This document shows positions 1 through 8,961 of a stretch of DNA of 64,000 nt, one piece after another. The translations under genes and the position numbers were made by a program. How positions within the stretch are numbered: the first letter of the stretch is position 1; each line of letters starts with the position of its first letter. Origin of the DNA: Bowmanella yangjiangensis (GTDB lineage Bacteria > Pseudomonadota > Gammaproteobacteria > Enterobacterales > Alteromonadaceae); the NCBI RefSeq assembly GCF_017255015.1, contig NZ_JAFKCS010000008.1:62001-126000 (forward strand), given 5' to 3'. The notes beneath the pieces were generated by a model. That model worked only from the letters and a program-made list of their open reading frames with translations, made no database searches and was not told the DNA's origin.

Positions 1-524
1 TGGTACTTAGTATTTTTGTGTTGGATATGCTGTTGATTGGCTCAATGTTTGGGGTCGAAAAGGTAAAACAGCGCATGCAAGATACCAGCTTTGTCAGTGA
101 AGCCCGTGATGAAGTGGTGATGCACAGTCTGCCACTATTGGAAGAACAAGGGCTCACTGGCACGGGCGGGGGCACTTTCTATACTGTCTTTCCGCGCTAT
201 CAACAGCAATCCTATAGCGGCTTTTACGACCACGCACACAATGACTATTTACAGTTTGCTATTGAGCTGGGTTGGCCGGTCACTGTATTACTTTGTGCCT
301 GGCTTGCCATTGCACTCTGGCAATCTTTGTATGTCATGAATAAGCGTAAAACCAAGCTCTATCAGGGGATTGCCTTTGGCTGCTGTATGGCTTGGGTACA
401 TATGCTAATGCACAGTACCGTTGACTTTAGTTTGCAGGCGCCGGCGAACAGTCTGCTGTTTATGACCATCCTGACCTTAGCTTATTTGGTCAGAATGCTG
501 CCGGGTGAGCGCAAAGTTTTTTGA
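1..524 (+). CDS. O-antigen ligase/Wzy-like polysaccharide polymerase, C-terminal part (5' truncated by window edge)
   Basis: The reading frame is open to the first bases of the window, so the gene starts upstream and only about 170 C-terminal residues are visible. They contain a periplasmic-loop signature (G-x-G-G-G-T-F, then HAHNDYLQ followed by E-x-G) typical of the Wzy_C/O-antigen ligase family. Two hydrophobic segments follow, around residues 87-105 and 118-160 of the visible part. Such proteins polymerise or ligate undecaprenyl-linked glycan units at the periplasmic face of the inner membrane, which fits the exopolysaccharide genes that follow. The last 35 nt overlap the convergent VpsP-like gene. 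Polymerase and ligase cannot be told apart from this fragment. Confidence 0.75.
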   Translation, partial: VLSIFVLDMLLIGSMFGVEKVKQRMQDTSFVSEARDEVVMHSLPLLEEQGLTGTGGGTFYTVFPRYQQQSYSGFYDHAHNDYLQFAIELGWPVTVLLCAWLAIALWQSLYVMNKRKTKLYQGIAFGCCMAWVHMLMHSTVDFSLQAPANSLLFMTILTLAYLVRMLPGERKVF

Positions 525-1212
525 GATGTTTCAGACGGTCTTCTGAAAGCGCAGGAGTCCGATTGAAAAGATAAGCACAAACTACCGCCTCACGACGGTA
601 TTGTTTAATCAGGTCACGCATGGTTGAGAAGGTTGGCCAATGAGCTTCAGCGGCTCGTCCGGTTACCTTGAGAAGCCATGCCTTGTCTGGTGTTGACATG
701 TCATCCCAGTTTGCCAATCCCACCACCAGTTGTTGACGTAAAACTTCGGGCAAAAATGGACCATAGTATTCGGCCTGCTGTAGTTGGGTCACTGCGCCTG
801 GAAGATCATTTCCCCAAAAAGCCAACACAAATCCATAGTCCGCATAAGCCACCGGCCAATCAGGTCTTAGCGAGATAGCCTTTTTATACAGCGGTATTAA
901 TCTCTCGGCAGCAGAAGTCTCGAAATGAAAATGCATACCCCACTCGAGTACCTTCGCCAGGGTGAGTATGTAATGAGCGGATTCCGGCTGACTTTCCAAA
1001 GCACGATTAGCAGCGTTTAGGCTTTGCTGATAAGCCTCTTCGGTTGGCACCTCGCCTTTTTGCCACTTTTGCAAAGCATCATTGACGACATAGTACTGAA
1101 TATTACCCTGAGCAGACTGATACAAAACCGGTATTTGCCAAATCAGTAATACCAGAATTAACGCCGCAAGCAGTCGGCTTGTGTGACTTTTTAGCTGAAC
1201 AAGCTTTGACAT
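490..1212 (-). CDS. VpsP-like polysaccharide biosynthesis protein with TPR-like helices
   Basis: This 240-residue protein has one N-terminal membrane helix (about residues 13-30) and then a helical, TPR-like periplasmic region. Segments such as 'AAERLIPLYKKAISLRPDW' resemble a tetratricopeptide unit. Size, layout and position at the end of a Wza/Wzc/CpsB operon match the proteins annotated as VpsP family in alteromonad and vibrio exopolysaccharide clusters; the exact role is not established. The start overlaps the upstream phosphatase gene by 22 nt, so the two are translationally linked. Its 3' end overlaps the convergent ligase-like gene by 35 nt. The family name rests on recognition rather than on a catalytic motif. 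Confidence 0.6.
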   Translation of the reverse strand: MSKLVQLKSHTSRLLAALILVLLIWQIPVLYQSAQGNIQYYVVNDALQKWQKGEVPTEEAYQQSLNAANRALESQPESAHYILTLAKVLEWGMHFHFETSAAERLIPLYKKAISLRPDWPVAYADYGFVLAFWGNDLPGAVTQLQQAEYYGPFLPEVLRQQLVVGLANWDDMSTPDKAWLLKVTGRAAEAHWPTFSTMRDLIKQYRREAVVCAYLFNRTPALSEDRLKHLKKLCAHPAAF

Positions 1213-1916
1213 ATATTGCCCGGAGTAGTTATCAACAATTGCTCGGCCTTGTTTTCTCCTACCAGTTCGCAGGCCCTGTCAAAAGACTGCCGCATTCTTG
1301 GCGGGCGACGTTTAACCGAATGGGTGTCTGAGGCGATAATGTCAAACAAGCCGTCGCTGAGCCACTTTTCCCCCAGACTTTGGGCGGTTTCGCCCATTTC
1401 CCCAATCAGTGCCGAAGCTGTTAGTTGAAATAAACAACCGGCTTGCTTAAAGGGCCTGATAAGTTCAGGATTTGACTGCAAGTCACGATTCCTTTCAGGG
1501 TGGGCAATCATAGGCAAAATAGACTGTCGACACAGCCACTTAATCAGCCGATCTGCACCGGGTGGGATGTGACTATGCGGGAACTCTAACAGCAGCACTT
1601 TGTGGCCATTCAGCTCACCTAGAAACAGCAATTCGCCTTTCTCAACCGCTGGTAGCAATTCTGCGCAAACCCGTGCTTCACAGGCACTGCGTAACTCTAT
1701 TGCTATATTTTCCACGCTGCACAATGACTGTAAATGACCGAGCCCTGCGAGAATTTTAATTCTATCGTTATCAAAGCGACCCGGATACCAATGGGGCGTA
1801 CAAACAATGCGACTGACACCTTGCTCAGCCGCCATACGCAACAATGCCAGTGATTCTTGCGAATCACTGGCACCATCATCAATACCTGGTATCAAATGGG
1901 CATGAAGATCAATCAT
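1191..1916 (-). CDS. CpsB/YwqE-type PHP-domain tyrosine-protein phosphatase
   Basis: The 241-residue protein opens with MIDLHAHLIPGIDDGA, the metal-binding HxH motif of the PHP superfamily. Further ligand motifs follow: TPH (about residue 40), AHPERN (about 140) and SDTH (about 197). CpsB/YwqE/Wzb-type enzymes of this family are manganese-dependent phosphatases that dephosphorylate the C-terminal tyrosines of the polysaccharide co-polymerase kinase. The kinase gene lies immediately upstream with an ATGA overlap (1913-1916), so the kinase-phosphatase pair is co-translated. No signal peptide is seen, which fits a cytoplasmic enzyme. A PHP-type rather than low-molecular-weight phosphatase paired with a fused Wzc kinase is a less common combination in Gram-negatives. 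Confidence 0.85.
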   Translation of the reverse strand: MIDLHAHLIPGIDDGASDSQESLALLRMAAEQGVSRIVCTPHWYPGRFDNDRIKILAGLGHLQSLCSVENIAIELRSACEARVCAELLPAVEKGELLFLGELNGHKVLLLEFPHSHIPPGADRLIKWLCRQSILPMIAHPERNRDLQSNPELIRPFKQAGCLFQLTASALIGEMGETAQSLGEKWLSDGLFDIIASDTHSVKRRPPRMRQSFDRACELVGENKAEQLLITTPGNICQSLFS

Positions 1917-4120
1917 GCCTTCCCTGCAGGTTGTTCATAGGTTTGATAGTATCCATATTCAGCGCTACCGCCATAGTAGCTGGTCTGCTTCTCAGTGGCC
2001 AATTGGTTTACCACTACACCATACACCCTGGCATGGGCTTGATGCAGTTTAGCTAACACGTGCTGAACCACAGGGCTACGAGTACTGTCGGCTTTGACCA
2101 CCAGCACTACCGCATCGGCCTTAGGTGCGATCACCAGCGCATCACTGACGGCCTGAACAGGTGGCGTATCCACGATAATTTTATCGTAGTGCTTAGAAAG
2201 CTGCTCCAGTAAAGCGCTTAACTTATCGCCTGACAGCAATTCCAGGGGATTAAGCGGCACAGCACCGGCCGGCATAACATCAATGCCTCTGACATCTTTG
2301 ATGATGCAATCTTCCAGCAATTCAGTACCACCGAGGCAATCGGCTAATCCTGGTTGATAAGGAGGTAACTCCAGACGGTTTGCAACCGTGGGCTTGCGCA
2401 TATCTGCATCAATTAACAAGACACGTTCAAGGCTTGAAAATGCGAAGGCCAGGTTCAATGATGCGGTGGATTTACCTTCTTCCGGCAACGAGGAGGTGAC
2501 TTCGATCACCTTCAAGGGTTTATCCAGCGCCATCAGTGACAAGCTTGTACGAATGCTACGTATTGCTTCGCCATAGAGCTTTTGCTGGTCGTCAAAGAAG
2601 GCATAGGTTTTGTCTTTTTGCGCCAGTTTTTTCTTCAATCTCGGGATATACCCCAAGGCCCGATGACGCAACAAGGTTTCAACATCCTTGGGCGATTTCA
2701 CTGTATCGTTCAAGGCATCAAATACCAAAGCCACAACCATACCTAAACCAATACTGGCAACAAAAGCCAGTAATACAATCAGTTTACGCTTGGGCTTAAC
2801 CGCTTCGGTGGGCATTGTTGCATAATCGGTAAAACGCGCCACAGGCGAATTAAAATCGCCGGCCACCTCGGTTTCTTTCTGACGACCAAGGAAACTATCA
2901 AATAACGTTCGGTTAGTTTCGACTTCGCGCTGCAGACGGCGATATTCGGTTTCAACTGAGCTTAACCCGGAAAACACTGAACGGGCTTGTTGTAGTTGAG
3001 ATTCAAGTGCTACCAGATTTTGGTCCGCAGACTCCAACTCCTTCTCAATGCCGTTCACCAGTTCCTGAATCTGACGGCGCAGGTTGTCTTGCACCGTTTT
3101 CAGTTCAGCCTGTGCTGCAATCATCTTGGGATGCTTTGGGCCATATACCTGCGTCAGTTCAGACACTTTACGCTCGACAGAAATCAGCTCCCTGCGCACA
3201 TTCTGAATTGATGGGTGTGAGGTAACCTCTGGCAAGCTTTGCAGACGCTGGTAGTTGTTTTTATAACGCCCCAGCAGCTGCCATAGACCTTCGGCTTGCG
3301 CCTTACGAGAACGTGCAGTAGTAATATCGTCGGTAAGCTGCTGCAGTTCACGCGCATCCAGGCTGGTGATACCCGCCACATCCACCAGATTGTTCGCCTC
3401 TCTAAAGCTCTCTAAACGCTTTTCTGAGTCTTCCAGGCGCTGACGAAGTTCCTCAAGACGTCCACCTAACCAGGTATTGGCCTTTTGTGTGATACCCATA
3501 CGCGCATCTAACTGGCTTTCGATATAAGCCTGCCCGAGGGCATTGGCTACATCCCGCGCAAGTTTGGGGTCTTCGGACTCAAAGCTGATTTCAACCAATT
3601 GAGTACGACGTATTGGATTAACACTGATTCGATCTATAAAACGATTTAGCGTTTTAGTTGTTTTCCGTAACTCAGCAGCCTCAGGATCTAATGACTGTTC
3701 TGCAGGTAAGAACGGCAGCGCTGACTTAATCAACTTAACTAAATCATCCGTTAATGAAGACTTACCCTGGAATTCTGGATGTTCCAGAATATTGAATTGA
3801 TGGAAAACACGCTCGGCAACGGCTCTGGATTTAATTATCTCAAACTGCGTCAGATAGTATTCCTGCTGCATTGAGTTAAAACCGTACACTTCTTCGATCT
3901 TGATTGCCTGCGCTTGCTGGGCTTCAATAAGCAATGTTGAGGTTGCTCGATAGACTTTTGGCATACCGAACACGACCAGGCCAGCCACCAGAGTCACCAT
4001 CAATGCCATTAATAAAATGCGCCATTTGGCATTCAAAATAACCAGAAAAGTCTTACGCAGGTCTATCACCTGTTCCTTACTTCCCTGTTCCTGCATATTC
4101 ACTGAGTCCATAGGCGTCAT
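1913..4120 (-). CDS. Wzc-like polysaccharide co-polymerase / BY-type tyrosine autokinase
   Basis: The 735-residue protein combines an N-terminal Wzz domain between two membrane helices (about residues 35-52 and 445-465), a long periplasmic coiled-coil/GNVR region (about 200-420) and a cytoplasmic tyrosine kinase domain. The Walker A motif SLPEEGKST is at about 544-552, Walker A' VLLIDADMRKP at about 568-578 and Walker B IIVDTPP at about 649-655. The tail (about 715-729) holds a cluster of tyrosines (YYGG, YGYYQTY), the expected autophosphorylation sites. It should control chain length and assembly of the exported polysaccharide together with the Wza-like protein next to it. It ends in an ATGA overlap with its cognate phosphatase gene. 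ATG codons at residues 4 and 9 are alternative starts. Confidence 0.92.
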   Translation of the reverse strand: MTPMDSVNMQEQGSKEQVIDLRKTFLVILNAKWRILLMALMVTLVAGLVVFGMPKVYRATSTLLIEAQQAQAIKIEEVYGFNSMQQEYYLTQFEIIKSRAVAERVFHQFNILEHPEFQGKSSLTDDLVKLIKSALPFLPAEQSLDPEAAELRKTTKTLNRFIDRISVNPIRRTQLVEISFESEDPKLARDVANALGQAYIESQLDARMGITQKANTWLGGRLEELRQRLEDSEKRLESFREANNLVDVAGITSLDARELQQLTDDITTARSRKAQAEGLWQLLGRYKNNYQRLQSLPEVTSHPSIQNVRRELISVERKVSELTQVYGPKHPKMIAAQAELKTVQDNLRRQIQELVNGIEKELESADQNLVALESQLQQARSVFSGLSSVETEYRRLQREVETNRTLFDSFLGRQKETEVAGDFNSPVARFTDYATMPTEAVKPKRKLIVLLAFVASIGLGMVVALVFDALNDTVKSPKDVETLLRHRALGYIPRLKKKLAQKDKTYAFFDDQQKLYGEAIRSIRTSLSLMALDKPLKVIEVTSSLPEEGKSTASLNLAFAFSSLERVLLIDADMRKPTVANRLELPPYQPGLADCLGGTELLEDCIIKDVRGIDVMPAGAVPLNPLELLSGDKLSALLEQLSKHYDKIIVDTPPVQAVSDALVIAPKADAVVLVVKADSTRSPVVQHVLAKLHQAHARVYGVVVNQLATEKQTSYYGGSAEYGYYQTYEQPAGKA

Positions 4121-4122
4121 GA

Positions 4123-4641
4123 CTAGAAAAATCTCTGTTGAATGGTGATGGTATCGCCGGCAAACACCCGACTATTCAAGGTTCCCGTTTCCTGCTGCGA
4201 CTTATTACCTTCGCGGGAAAGATTCACGCCTTCCTTAGACGCACGCTCAGTAAAACCGCCAGCCAAGGCCACAGCCTGATTAACCGTCATACCCGGTTGA
4301 TAAGGGTATGCGCCAGGTTTTTTAACTTCACCATGAATGTAAAAAGGACGATATGCCACTATGCCCACGTAGACATTAGGATTAATCAGATAGTCTCCTT
4401 TGAGTCCATCATGAATCAGCACCTCAACTTCCTTTAAGGTCAAGCCACTTAAGCGCAGCGCGCCCAGAAACGGATAGTTGATAATTCCACTGTCGGTAAG
4501 TTGGGTATTGAGATCTAACTCTTCCTCACCATACACTTTGATTTCTATGCTATCGCCCGGCCCCAAACGATAGTTCTCGCCACTTTGGGCGAGAACTAAG
4601 CTTGGGAACAACAGCAATCCGAGAATATACAGAATTCGCAT
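4123..4641 (-). CDS. short Wza-like polysaccharide export protein (Poly_export/SLBB)
   Basis: This 172-residue protein has a signal peptide ending near 'LVLAQS' (about residues 1-19). A Poly_export domain follows (YRLGPGDSIEIKVYGEEEL), then one SLBB domain (FYIHGEVKKPGAYPYQPGMTVNQAVALAGG). It is much shorter than E. coli Wza (379 residues) and lacks both the C-terminal amphipathic helix and the lipobox. It therefore probably forms only the periplasmic ring of the exporter, with the adjacent outer-membrane barrel protein perhaps supplying the pore. The gene lies 2 nt upstream of the Wzc-like gene and is preceded by an AAGGGA ribosome binding site. Confidence 0.85.
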   Translation of the reverse strand: MRILYILGLLLFPSLVLAQSGENYRLGPGDSIEIKVYGEEELDLNTQLTDSGIINYPFLGALRLSGLTLKEVEVLIHDGLKGDYLINPNVYVGIVAYRPFYIHGEVKKPGAYPYQPGMTVNQAVALAGGFTERASKEGVNLSREGNKSQQETGTLNSRVFAGDTITIQQRFF

Positions 4642-4649
4642 GCTATCCC

Positions 4650-5843
4650 TTACAGATTGATACCTACACCGACATAAAAGACGGTTTTATCAAACTCAAA
4701 ACGATCATCAGTAGACGTGCGATCAGAGATCTCAACGCCGCCCTCTAACTTCCACAGGTAGCTGATACGATAACTGGCTTTGGCTTCATAACGCCAGTAT
4801 TTATCTTGTTGATCATAACCCTGGTAGTCGGAGCGAACGTAGCCGGCGATCAGATTGGTTTCCAAATCTTCACTCCAATTATGCTCCCACCCCAAACCAT
4901 GAGCGCTCTCTTTTATTACATCACCACGTAGGTCCGGATCACGGGCTTTACGACCCGTTTCAAACGTAACAGTTGAGTAGGACAAAGGTTGCCAGTTCAC
5001 GGCTGCCTGCCAGGAGATACCACTGAAATCCTCGCGACCGGCAGAGTCAAAGCTCTTTTTCTGATAACCGATACGGAACTCACCACTGGTCAGTGCGGTA
5101 GCCTGCCAATCCATACCCACCAGATAACGGGTATCGATGTTGTCACGATTACCGCCGACGGGATCAATTTTGTCGTAGCGGATATCATCACGGGTAACCT
5201 GAGCAACTAAACTAGTGAACGCGCCGGTGTCATAATAGAAAGCGGCTGACGCATTGGCTTTATTAAACTCACGGAATTGGGTCGCAGCTTCCAGATTTTG
5301 ATAATCTTTTTGTGTGTAACCACCACCAAGACGAATACGCGCAGGCGTTGTACGTGCACCAAATTCGAAGTAGCCAGTGATACCTATCGTACGATGCTCG
5401 GTAGGCTCTAACTGGGTTGCACCGCTAGCATCAAATACTCCCGTACCGCGTTCATCGTGACCTTCAGCGAAAGACGCTTCAACGAACACGCGGTGAGAGT
5501 CAGTAAATTCCCACTTAGCATCAGCGCCAGCATAAATATCCAAGAAGTTGTCAATGCTGCTGGAAAAATACTGTCCCTTACTAACCCCGGCTTGCAGATT
5601 GTATTCATTCACGCCATCCAACAAACGGGCAGCAATGGTAGGTGAATACACCGCAATCGTGCTGCTCTCTTCGTCAGCGTTAGTGTTGGCAATGTTGTCG
5701 TCGTGTTTAAGTTTGACGTCAAAACCTGGCATGATGTCAAAGCCGCTTTCCGTCTGAATAACGTAGCCAGCTTGTTCCTGTGCTATAGCGGCACTGCTCA
5801 AAGTAGCAGCCACCAGCAAGCTCAAATAAGTAGGTTTGTTCAT
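4650..5843 (-). CDS. outer-membrane beta-barrel protein of the exopolysaccharide locus
   Basis: A start at 5843 (MNKPTYLSLL) gives 397 residues. It is preferred over the longer frame because an AGGGGA ribosome binding site precedes it and a signal peptide (…SSAAIAQEQ) begins there. The mature part is a run of alternating amphipathic strands rich in aromatic residues, ending in a typical outer-membrane terminal strand (VFYVGVGINL). Proteins of this type occur in PEP-CTERM/exopolysaccharide loci next to Wza- and Wzc-like genes, where they may form the outer-membrane exit channel. That role is inferred from position and from the unusually short exporter protein downstream. I do not recognise a named family beyond an outer-membrane beta-barrel. 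Confidence 0.75.
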   Translation of the reverse strand: MNKPTYLSLLVAATLSSAAIAQEQAGYVIQTESGFDIMPGFDVKLKHDDNIANTNADEESSTIAVYSPTIAARLLDGVNEYNLQAGVSKGQYFSSSIDNFLDIYAGADAKWEFTDSHRVFVEASFAEGHDERGTGVFDASGATQLEPTEHRTIGITGYFEFGARTTPARIRLGGGYTQKDYQNLEAATQFREFNKANASAAFYYDTGAFTSLVAQVTRDDIRYDKIDPVGGNRDNIDTRYLVGMDWQATALTSGEFRIGYQKKSFDSAGREDFSGISWQAAVNWQPLSYSTVTFETGRKARDPDLRGDVIKESAHGLGWEHNWSEDLETNLIAGYVRSDYQGYDQQDKYWRYEAKASYRISYLWKLEGGVEISDRTSTDDRFEFDKTVFYVGVGINL

Positions 5844-5856
5844 TATGAGTTGTCCC

Positions 5857-7254
5857 CTAGTAAGCATTTTTTCCGGTAAATCCCTTAAATAACGTCATAA
5901 ACACAATACGGATATCGAACCAAAGTGACCAATGACGAATGTACTCCAGGTCATACTTGACTCGCATTTCCATCTTTTCCAAAGTGTCCGTTTCTCCACG
6001 CCAGCCATTCACTTGTGCCCAACCGGTAATACCCGGACGAACCTTATGCCTGAGCATGTAGTAGGCTACTTGCTTGCGATACTCTTCGTTGTGTGCAACG
6101 GCATGAGGCCTCGGCCCAACAACAGACATATCGCCTATTAACACATTGATAAATTGTGGTAATTCATCCAGCGAGGTACGGCGCAGAAAAGCGCCCAGGC
6201 GAGTAATGCGGGGATCATTTTTGGTTGCCTGTACCACCTTGGCACCATTTTCCTGCACACGCATTGAGCGGAACTTGAGTACCTTAATCGCCTTACCATC
6301 CAAACCATAACGGTTCTGGCGGAAAAACACTGGCCCGGTTGAATCCACTTTAATGGCCAACGCAATAAGTGCCAACAAGGGCGAAATCAACAGCAGTACC
6401 GATGTACTAAATAAAATATCAAAGGTACGTTTGTAAAAATCCTTGATGCCATAAACCGGGGATTCAAACACACTTAAGGTATCCATTTCACCCACGCTAC
6501 CAATACGCGCATGCATCAGGTTTTTCAGCAGGAAGTCAGGAACCAGTAAAACGTCGACCGTTGTATCGCCGAGGCGCTGAATAATGTCAGCGATACGCCT
6601 TTCCGCCAGCATCGGTAAGCAGATATACAATTTGGATACCTTGCCTTGCTGCGCCATTTCTACAGCCTGCTCAATAGAACCTTTCAGCAGATGCTTATAA
6701 CCTTGTCCTAGCCTTTCTGCTGTTCGATCATCGAAGAAGCCAATACATTCAAACCCAAGCTCGATGTGATCCTGCATTTGCTGATGCAACTGCATACCGG
6801 ATTTGGTCATACCAACAATAGCGACGGTCTGCATGCTCAAACCACGGCGGCGACGCCAAGCCTTAATGTGCTTGGCAGAAATGCGCCAGCTTACCAGTGC
6901 CAATAAACTGGATGAATACCAGCCCAACAACACCACACGTGAAAAGGTTGCGCCTTCCTTCAACACAAACAACAGCGAGAAGATCAGCAGGAAGCAAGCA
7001 CTGTGCACCAGGATAAGCAGCATTAACATGCGGGAAAACCGACCAACCCGCCATGAACGATAAAGCGCCACCGACTCGCCAATATAGGCATACAAAAGCA
7101 CCAGAGACAGCAAGACCAGCAGGTAATCACGTGAAAAAGTTACACCATACAGATAACTGGCGATGAATAAGGTCGTGGCCAGAATAAACACATCTATGAT
7201 GCGATAAAGAAAATGTGTCGACGAATCAATCTTAAACAATGAGGAGGTGTCCAT
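5857..7254 (-). CDS. undecaprenyl-phosphate sugar phosphotransferase (WcaJ/WbaP type)
   Basis: The 465-residue protein has four N-terminal membrane helices, a CoA-binding-like middle domain (about residues 140-260), one more membrane segment and a C-terminal bacterial sugar transferase domain. The conserved stretches are [27 protein letters not shown] and VGPRPHA. These enzymes start glycan assembly by moving a hexose-1-phosphate, often glucose, from a nucleotide sugar onto undecaprenyl phosphate. The ATG at 7254 is chosen over an upstream TTG at 7260 because AAGGAT lies at ideal spacing (7261-7266). It probably heads the minus-strand export operon; a candidate promoter is at 7313-7340. The sugar transferred cannot be read from the sequence. 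Confidence 0.88.
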   Translation of the reverse strand: MDTSSLFKIDSSTHFLYRIIDVFILATTLFIASYLYGVTFSRDYLLVLLSLVLLYAYIGESVALYRSWRVGRFSRMLMLLILVHSACFLLIFSLLFVLKEGATFSRVVLLGWYSSSLLALVSWRISAKHIKAWRRRRGLSMQTVAIVGMTKSGMQLHQQMQDHIELGFECIGFFDDRTAERLGQGYKHLLKGSIEQAVEMAQQGKVSKLYICLPMLAERRIADIIQRLGDTTVDVLLVPDFLLKNLMHARIGSVGEMDTLSVFESPVYGIKDFYKRTFDILFSTSVLLLISPLLALIALAIKVDSTGPVFFRQNRYGLDGKAIKVLKFRSMRVQENGAKVVQATKNDPRITRLGAFLRRTSLDELPQFINVLIGDMSVVGPRPHAVAHNEEYRKQVAYYMLRHKVRPGITGWAQVNGWRGETDTLEKMEMRVKYDLEYIRHWSLWFDIRIVFMTLFKGFTGKNAY

Positions 7255-7312
7255 TTTCAAATCCTTGAAACGAAGTGCTTAAATTCCGTTAAGCGCTTTA
7301 GCGGTGGCCGAT

Positions 7313-7340
7313 CCTATAGTAAAAAAACTACACAGTTCAA
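7313..7340 (-). promoter_or_regulatory. candidate sigma-70 promoter for the exopolysaccharide export operon
   Basis: On the minus strand TTGAAC (7340-7335) and TATAGG (7318-7313) are separated by 16 nt. This places a transcription start about 50 nt upstream of the sugar-transferase ATG at 7254. The call rests only on similarity to the consensus. Confidence 0.4.
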
Positions 7341-7402
7341 CTTTTAAACAGAAGAACCAGCATCCCGCAATGCTAAGCGCATAATTATATAAATAAAATT
7401 TA

Positions 7403-7816
7403 TTACCGATTGAGTGCCGTACTGCGCGTTCTGCCAAGCCAGTGCAGCATAAACCAACAAAATACTGCTATTCCCCATCCCAATGCCGATGCTCCGAAGT
7501 CCCTACTGCTAAACTTCCTAAAGGGAACCCAGATCTGAATCAATTCATCTACGCCGTACATCACCAGCAAAATGACAAAGAAGCCCAGTTGCCGCTTCAC
7601 TAAATGCCTGTGTATCGCAAACAACTGCGCTAACGCCAAAGACAAACCGCAACCAACCAACATATGCAAGTAATGATCAGACCCTAACCATCGCTCAATA
7701 GCTTTAGGGAAAGTATCCCATCCTGGTATGTATTTAGCGGCTATTACCACCAAACACGTCAAAAAAACGACAAATGCAAGCCTGTCACTGCTAGTCCATT
7801 TTTGTTTCAGTTTCAT
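7403..7816 (-). CDS. VanZ-like membrane protein
   Basis: The 137-residue protein has four predicted membrane helices. It also carries the VanZ-like polar signature: DHYLHMLVGCGLSL around residues 46-60, and E-x-x-Q followed by R-D-x-x-A-x-x-x-G around 90-112. VanZ-family proteins are often encoded in exosortase/exopolysaccharide loci; their biochemical role is poorly defined. The gene is separated from the priming transferase by about 150 nt and is divergent from the PEP-CTERM gene. A fragment of a larger VanZ fusion seems unlikely because both termini look natural. Confidence 0.7.
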   Translation of the reverse strand: MKLKQKWTSSDRLAFVVFLTCLVVIAAKYIPGWDTFPKAIERWLGSDHYLHMLVGCGLSLALAQLFAIHRHLVKRQLGFFVILLVMYGVDELIQIWVPFRKFSSRDFGASALGWGIAVFCWFMLHWLGRTRSTALNR

Positions 7817-8132
7817 GAACCCGATACTTTCCGTGTTGGTTCTTCGAAAACCGCATTAACATCGCGTTAACACGCGTATTTGCTCACTTTTCGACACTCT
7901 TTTTCTAGGATAACAAGTAGAAAAATACCGTGCATCTAAAAGATAATATTATTTTTCAGGGGCTACTGATTTTTTTTACCTTACAACCTGGGTTTGTCAG
8001 AGTTTTTTACAGGCTGGCAAAGTAAAAAATAAAATAAACCATACATATCAATTAGATAATTTTATGGCCTATTTCTTGCTTTATCAAATTGCAGGAGATG
8101 TTGTAATTTTTTTTCAGATAAGGAGATTCTCG
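7817..8132. other. divergent intergenic region between vanZ-like and PEP-CTERM genes
   Basis: This AT-rich gap contains no convincing gene. A frame beginning at 8064 is only an upstream extension of the PEP-CTERM gene; the real start is at 8133. The region holds the sigma-54-type promoter described separately. No clear minus-strand promoter for the VanZ-like gene was recognised. Confidence 0.6.
8065..8080 (+). promoter_or_regulatory. sigma-54 type (-24/-12) promoter of the PEP-CTERM gene
   Basis: TGGCC at 8065-8069 and TTGCT at 8076-8080 form the GG-N10-GC arrangement of a sigma-54 promoter (GG at 8066-8067, GC at 8078-8079). This predicts transcription from about 8091 and a leader of about 40 nt before the ATG at 8133. 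PEP-CTERM genes are known to be commonly controlled by sigma-54 and the PrsK/PrsR two-component system, which supports the call. The regulator itself is not in this window. Confidence 0.6.
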
Positions 8133-8939
8133 ATGCTGAAAGCTAACTTGTTGAAATCTTTAGTATTAGCTTTAAGTTTTGGCGCAGCAGGCGCCCACGC
8201 CTCAATCGTCACGAACGGTAGTTTTGAAGACGGTGCTGGTGATTTGATTATTTTCAATAATACCGGACCATCTTGGAAACATGACCCCAATGTAACCTTC
8301 GATAATTTGGGTACAGCTGCACCAGGGCAGCGTTGGGGTGTCTATGAGAATCTAGACAACTGGCAAGCTCGCGCTGGTTCAGGTGTCGAAGCTCAGTTCA
8401 ACGGTAACATTGTTGATGCTGCCAACGGCACACAGTTTAATGCTTTTGACGGTAACTATTACGTTGAACTGGATACTCACTTTGATTACGAGAATCCAAC
8501 CAATAGTAACTCGTGGATCCGTCAGCAACTGACCGGATTAAACATTGGTCAGACTTATGAGCTTTCTTTTGCTTATGCCGCCCGTACTCAGGACACTGAT
8601 GATAACGGTATCGGTGTTTACTGGGGCGAGACTGAAGATTTGTTCGGCAGTTTGTTCCAAGTAAGTGTGGATTACGATGGGTCTAACTGGCTGAACTGGA
8701 CAACTTATACTTACCGTTTTACTGCCTCTGCCGCTGAAATGTTCCTGGGCTTCCAAGCACTGGGCAATAAAGCCTGGGATGTAAATGTTGGTGGTCAGGA
8801 CTATTACAATGCAGACAGTAACAAATACGGTGGTTTCCTGGATGCCGTTAACGTTACTGCCGTTCCAGAGCCAGGTACGTTAGCTTCATTGGCACTAGGT
8901 TTAGTTGGTTTGGGTGCAATGCGCCGCAGAGCCAAATAA
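8133..8939 (+). CDS. PEP-CTERM sorting-domain protein, secreted surface or biofilm protein
   Basis: The ATG at 8133 follows an AAGGAG site (8120-8125) and starts a signal peptide ending near 'AGAHAS'. The mature domain begins VTNGSFEDG and is a beta-sandwich-like, carbohydrate-binding-type module rich in Asn, Asp and aromatic residues, resembling the DUF642/choice-of-anchor group. The C-terminus carries VPEPGT, a hydrophobic helix and RRRAK, the tripartite PEP-CTERM signal read by exosortase. The protein (268 residues) is therefore likely exported, processed by an exosortase encoded outside the window, and held in or released with the extracellular polysaccharide made by the surrounding locus. 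A strong terminator follows, so it is a single-gene transcript. Confidence 0.88.
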   Translation: MLKANLLKSLVLALSFGAAGAHASIVTNGSFEDGAGDLIIFNNTGPSWKHDPNVTFDNLGTAAPGQRWGVYENLDNWQARAGSGVEAQFNGNIVDAANGTQFNAFDGNYYVELDTHFDYENPTNSNSWIRQQLTGLNIGQTYELSFAYAARTQDTDDNGIGVYWGETEDLFGSLFQVSVDYDGSNWLNWTTYTYRFTASAAEMFLGFQALGNKAWDVNVGGQDYYNADSNKYGGFLDAVNVTAVPEPGTLASLALGLVGLGAMRRRAK

Positions 8940-8961
8940 ATATTGTCAGAATTTTTTACAG

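Noticed and set aside
8064-8132. Upstream 23-residue extension of the PEP-CTERM protein.
   Set aside because: The segment overlaps the sigma-54 promoter. An AAGGAG site and a typical signal peptide mark the start at 8133.
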